Source: Blautia sp. Marseille-P3087
GTDB lineage: Bacteria > Bacillota > Clostridia > Lachnospirales > Lachnospiraceae
Assembly: GCF_900120195.1 (NCBI RefSeq)
Contig: NZ_LT635539.1
Location: 1,163,257-1,227,256, forward strand
Reading direction: 5' to 3'
DNA length: 64,000 bases
In this document: positions 62,324 through 64,000 of the stretch, one piece after another
Layout of the letters: every line of letters begins with the position of its first letter
Position numbering within the stretch: the stretch's first letter is position 1
Position numbers and translations under genes: made by a program
The notes under the pieces: model-generated
Databases searched by the model: none
What the model saw: the letters and a program-made list of their open reading frames with translations, nothing else
What the model was told of the DNA's origin: nothing

Positions 62324-62770
62324 ATGAAATACTCGACGAAATTAAGTGATACTGTTCATGTGATGGTTCTGATTGCTATCAACCAGAAAAAATCCCTCTC
62401 CAGTGCCTCAATTGCAGAAAGTGTCCATACAAATCCCGGCTTTGTACGCCAGCTTATGTTAAAACTAAAAAAAGCGGGACTTATGACCAGTGTAGCCGGA
62501 CATGCCCGTCCCTCTCTTTCAAAACCAGCAGATCAGATTACATTGCTGGATATTTATAAAGCAGTTGAAGGTGATAAACCTTTGCTTCATTTAGATACTC
62601 ATACCAATCCAGAGTGTGGTGTTGGCATTAACATTCAGTTATCTTTGCAGGGATTTTTCAATGAAATTCAAAAGGATGCCGAAGAAAAAATGAATACGAT
62701 TACTTTACAGGATATCATAGATGCCTACTATCAGCGGACATCTATAGAAAATAACTTACAGAACACTTAA
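62324..62770 (+). CDS. Rrf2-family transcriptional regulator
   Basis: This 148-residue winged-helix protein has KYSTKLSDTVHVMVLIAINQ, the recognition region HTNPGFVRQLMLKLKKAGLM and the wing GHARPSLSKPADQITLLDIY. Only one Cys is present (PECGVG), so an Fe-S cluster of the IscR/NsrR type is unlikely. ATG follows CAAGGAGC. It is divergent from the DUF3786 gene and probably controls this neighbourhood. Confidence 0.88.
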   Translation: MKYSTKLSDTVHVMVLIAINQKKSLSSASIAESVHTNPGFVRQLMLKLKKAGLMTSVAGHARPSLSKPADQITLLDIYKAVEGDKPLLHLDTHTNPECGVGINIQLSLQGFFNEIQKDAEEKMNTITLQDIIDAYYQRTSIENNLQNT

Positions 62771-63116
62771 TGCAACTTTGAGATAACAAAAAAGCAACAT
62801 TTACCTTTTTTTGTAAGAGTAAATGCCACTTTATAAATTACATTTTTCAAAGTGGAAATAAACTTTTCACTTCAGCATCTAAATCAAACCAAATGTTACC
62901 TGTGAACAGTAACAACCAAATCCCTGTAAAGCAGGCACTTCCGAGAGGTAAGTTACGTTTATAAGCCCTACTGACAGATACATTCCCCATTTAATTATAC
63001 ACGCTTATAAATTATTGGTTCATCATATCCAAAAGTTCGCTTCCCATTAACTACTTTCATTATCAAGAGATGAGTGCTAATTAAACAAATTGCATTTCTA
63101 CGTAATTTGGTTCTAA
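62771..63116 (+). repeat. Non-coding stretch with half-CIRCE module, copy 2
   Basis: After the Rrf2 gene, a CATTTAC/GTAAATG dyad (about 62790-62826) may terminate transcription. CCTGTAAAGCAGGCACTTC (62923-62941) and CTTTCATTATCAAGAGATGA with GTGCTAATTA (63054-63083) repeat the module at 46664-46740. Other bases hold no gene that I can support. Confidence 0.45.
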
Positions 63117-63170
63117 TTGTAAACCTATTTTTGTTATATGGTTGACATTTCATACTTTTATGTGTTAAAG
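63117..63170 (+). promoter_or_regulatory. bioB promoter with BirA-type operator
   Basis: TTGTAAACC-N14-GGTTGACA (63117-63147) matches the clostridial BirA biotin-repressor site (TTGTAAACC-N14/15-GGTTTACAA) with few changes. Its right arm contains the -35 TTGACA (63142-63147), and TTAAAG (63165-63170) is 17 bases downstream. Biotin-loaded BirA would block this promoter. A short GC hairpin at about 63203-63225 lies in the leader. Confidence 0.7.
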
Positions 63171-63253
63171 TGATACCCGTAGCAAAAATCAAAGGGCTTT
63201 TCCCCCTGCCAGAAGGCAGTGGGGAGAGCCTGTGACAAATGAAAGGAAAATTT

Positions 63254-64000
63254 ATGAGTTCCGAATTTTATGAAGCAGAAACACCGGCTCTTTCCAGAGA
63301 GGATGCGATCGCCATCCTGAATACTCCTGACAAAGAACTGGATGCGCTGATCGATCGCGCGAAGAGTTTACGATATCAATATAAGGGAAATCGTGTAAGC
63401 ATTCATATTCTTACTAATGCCCGCAGCGGAAACTGTTCCCAGGATTGCGCTTACTGCGCACAGTCATGTCGCTCTACCGCAGATATTGATAAATACAAAT
63501 GGGTAGATGAAGATAAGCTGTATCAGGATAATGACTTTGTAAACGATTATCATTTATCCAGACACTGCATCGGTCTGAGCGGTATGAAATTTACAGATAA
63601 AGAAATTGAAGAACTTGCCCGCCGAATCCGTAAGATGAAAGAACATGGAACACATCTCTGCTGCTCCATCGGTTTTCTGACAGAAAAACAGGCCCGAATG
63701 CTCAAAGAAGCCGGCCTGGACCGAATAAATCACAATCTGAACAGCAGCCGTTCTTATTATCATAATATCTGCAGTACACATACTTTTGAGCAACGTGTAC
63801 AGAATATCCACATGCTGCAGGGACTTGGATTCGAAATCTGCAGCGGCGGAATCATTGGCATGGGCGAAAGTAAAGAAGATGTAGTTGACATGCTTCTTGA
63901 ACTCCGCGAAATCCAGCCGGAAGCACTGCCAATCAACTTCCTCCTGCCGATTAAAGGAACTCCGCTCGGAGATGCCGATATCTCCGTACTGACAACCGAA
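63254..64000 (+). CDS. bioB: Biotin synthase, C-terminal end outside window
   Basis: BioB is a radical SAM enzyme that inserts sulfur into dethiobiotin to make biotin. The 249 residues present include the radical SAM motif in NARSGNCSQDCAYCAQSCRS (C-X3-C-X2-C) and HCIGLSGMKF, then LCCSIGFLTEKQARMLKEAG, NHNLNSSRSYYHNICSTH and a GGIIGMGESKEDVV loop. All fit BioB. ATG 63254 has GAAAGGAAAA upstream. The frame is open at the window end. A BirA-type operator in its promoter supports the call. Confidence 0.92.
   Translation, partial: MSSEFYEAETPALSREDAIAILNTPDKELDALIDRAKSLRYQYKGNRVSIHILTNARSGNCSQDCAYCAQSCRSTADIDKYKWVDEDKLYQDNDFVNDYHLSRHCIGLSGMKFTDKEIEELARRIRKMKEHGTHLCCSIGFLTEKQARMLKEAGLDRINHNLNSSRSYYHNICSTHTFEQRVQNIHMLQGLGFEICSGGIIGMGESKEDVVDMLLELREIQPEALPINFLLPIKGTPLGDADISVLTTE

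Noticed and set aside
62995..63192. Minus-strand open frame of 65 codons before bioB
   Set aside because: It covers the repeated half-CIRCE block and the BirA operator, has no good ribosome site and no recognisable motif.
1..64000. CRISPR arrays, tRNA or rRNA genes
   Set aside because: No regularly spaced identical repeats, cloverleaf-like sequences or conserved rRNA blocks were noticed by eye; this was not a covariance search.

Overview
The window reads as chromosome of an anaerobic, low-to-moderate GC Firmicute, most likely a gut Lachnospiraceae (relatives of Blautia, Dorea, Mediterraneibacter). The grounds are strong AGGAGG ribosome sites, a CIRCE/HrcA-type clpB promoter, a GHKL/LytTR sensor pair, oxygen-sensitive radical-SAM, Fe-S and molybdenum enzymes, a clostridial-type group II intron, and small families typical of that group (DUF4250, DUF3786). 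No rRNA, tRNA or CRISPR array was seen. The taxonomic call is inference.

1-12.2 kb is mostly one strand: NAD synthetase (cut by the window start), Hsp33, a methyltransferase, a lipoprotein, a HelD-like helicase, then a MarR-controlled heterodimeric ABC exporter. The exporter operon has, at both ends and in the same order, a pair of long fold-back (imperfect palindrome) elements of 130-310 bp. 12.8-17.8 kb holds a DUF4250 gene, clpB with a CIRCE operator on its promoter, and a graveyard of mobile-element pieces (ISL3 transposase, a relaxase-like fragment, a small protein apparently split in two). 17.8-24.4 kb is a probable transcription unit headed by a yybP-ykoY (manganese) riboswitch and a P-type cation ATPase, followed by an AI-2E-family permease, a half-size EamA transporter and a surface 5'-nucleotidase.

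24.4-38.6 kb is the centrepiece: a divergent cluster around a molybdenum hydroxylase (Mop-type aldehyde oxidoreductase). One arm encodes the hydroxylase, an Fe-S dicluster/CCG-domain protein, a small redox protein, a methyltransferase, a C-GCAxxG-C-C protein, a radical SAM enzyme and a CoA ligase. The other encodes a MobA-like nucleotidyltransferase fused to a ModE-like DNA-binding domain, a phosphatase/HD protein, XdhC and a second methyltransferase. The set corresponds to families named in databases after Desulfovibrio DVU_1551-1557; as far as I know its substrate and pathway are undescribed. It is followed (38.6-43.2 kb) by a FecBCD/MolABC-type importer with a methyltransferase and a THEP1-like NTPase.

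43.2-47.6 kb has a decayed group II intron whose reverse transcriptase has lost its YADD motif, a cytidylate-kinase-like gene and a MATE exporter behind two tandem look-alike hairpins, and an IS30 remnant. 47.6-55.8 kb is a glycoside module: two GH3 enzymes (one with permuted domain order and membrane anchors), a GtrA-like protein and an adjacent GHKL/LytTR two-component system with a matching 20-bp direct repeat in front of the GH3 operon. 55.9-62.8 kb is a second probable metalloenzyme-maturation module (CooC-like ATPases, MoxR AAA+, VWA protein, zinc-ribbon protein, DUF3786 proteins) with TetR and Rrf2 regulators. Its two control regions share the same palindromic operator and face-to-face promoters. 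The window ends inside bioB, which is preceded by a BirA-type operator.
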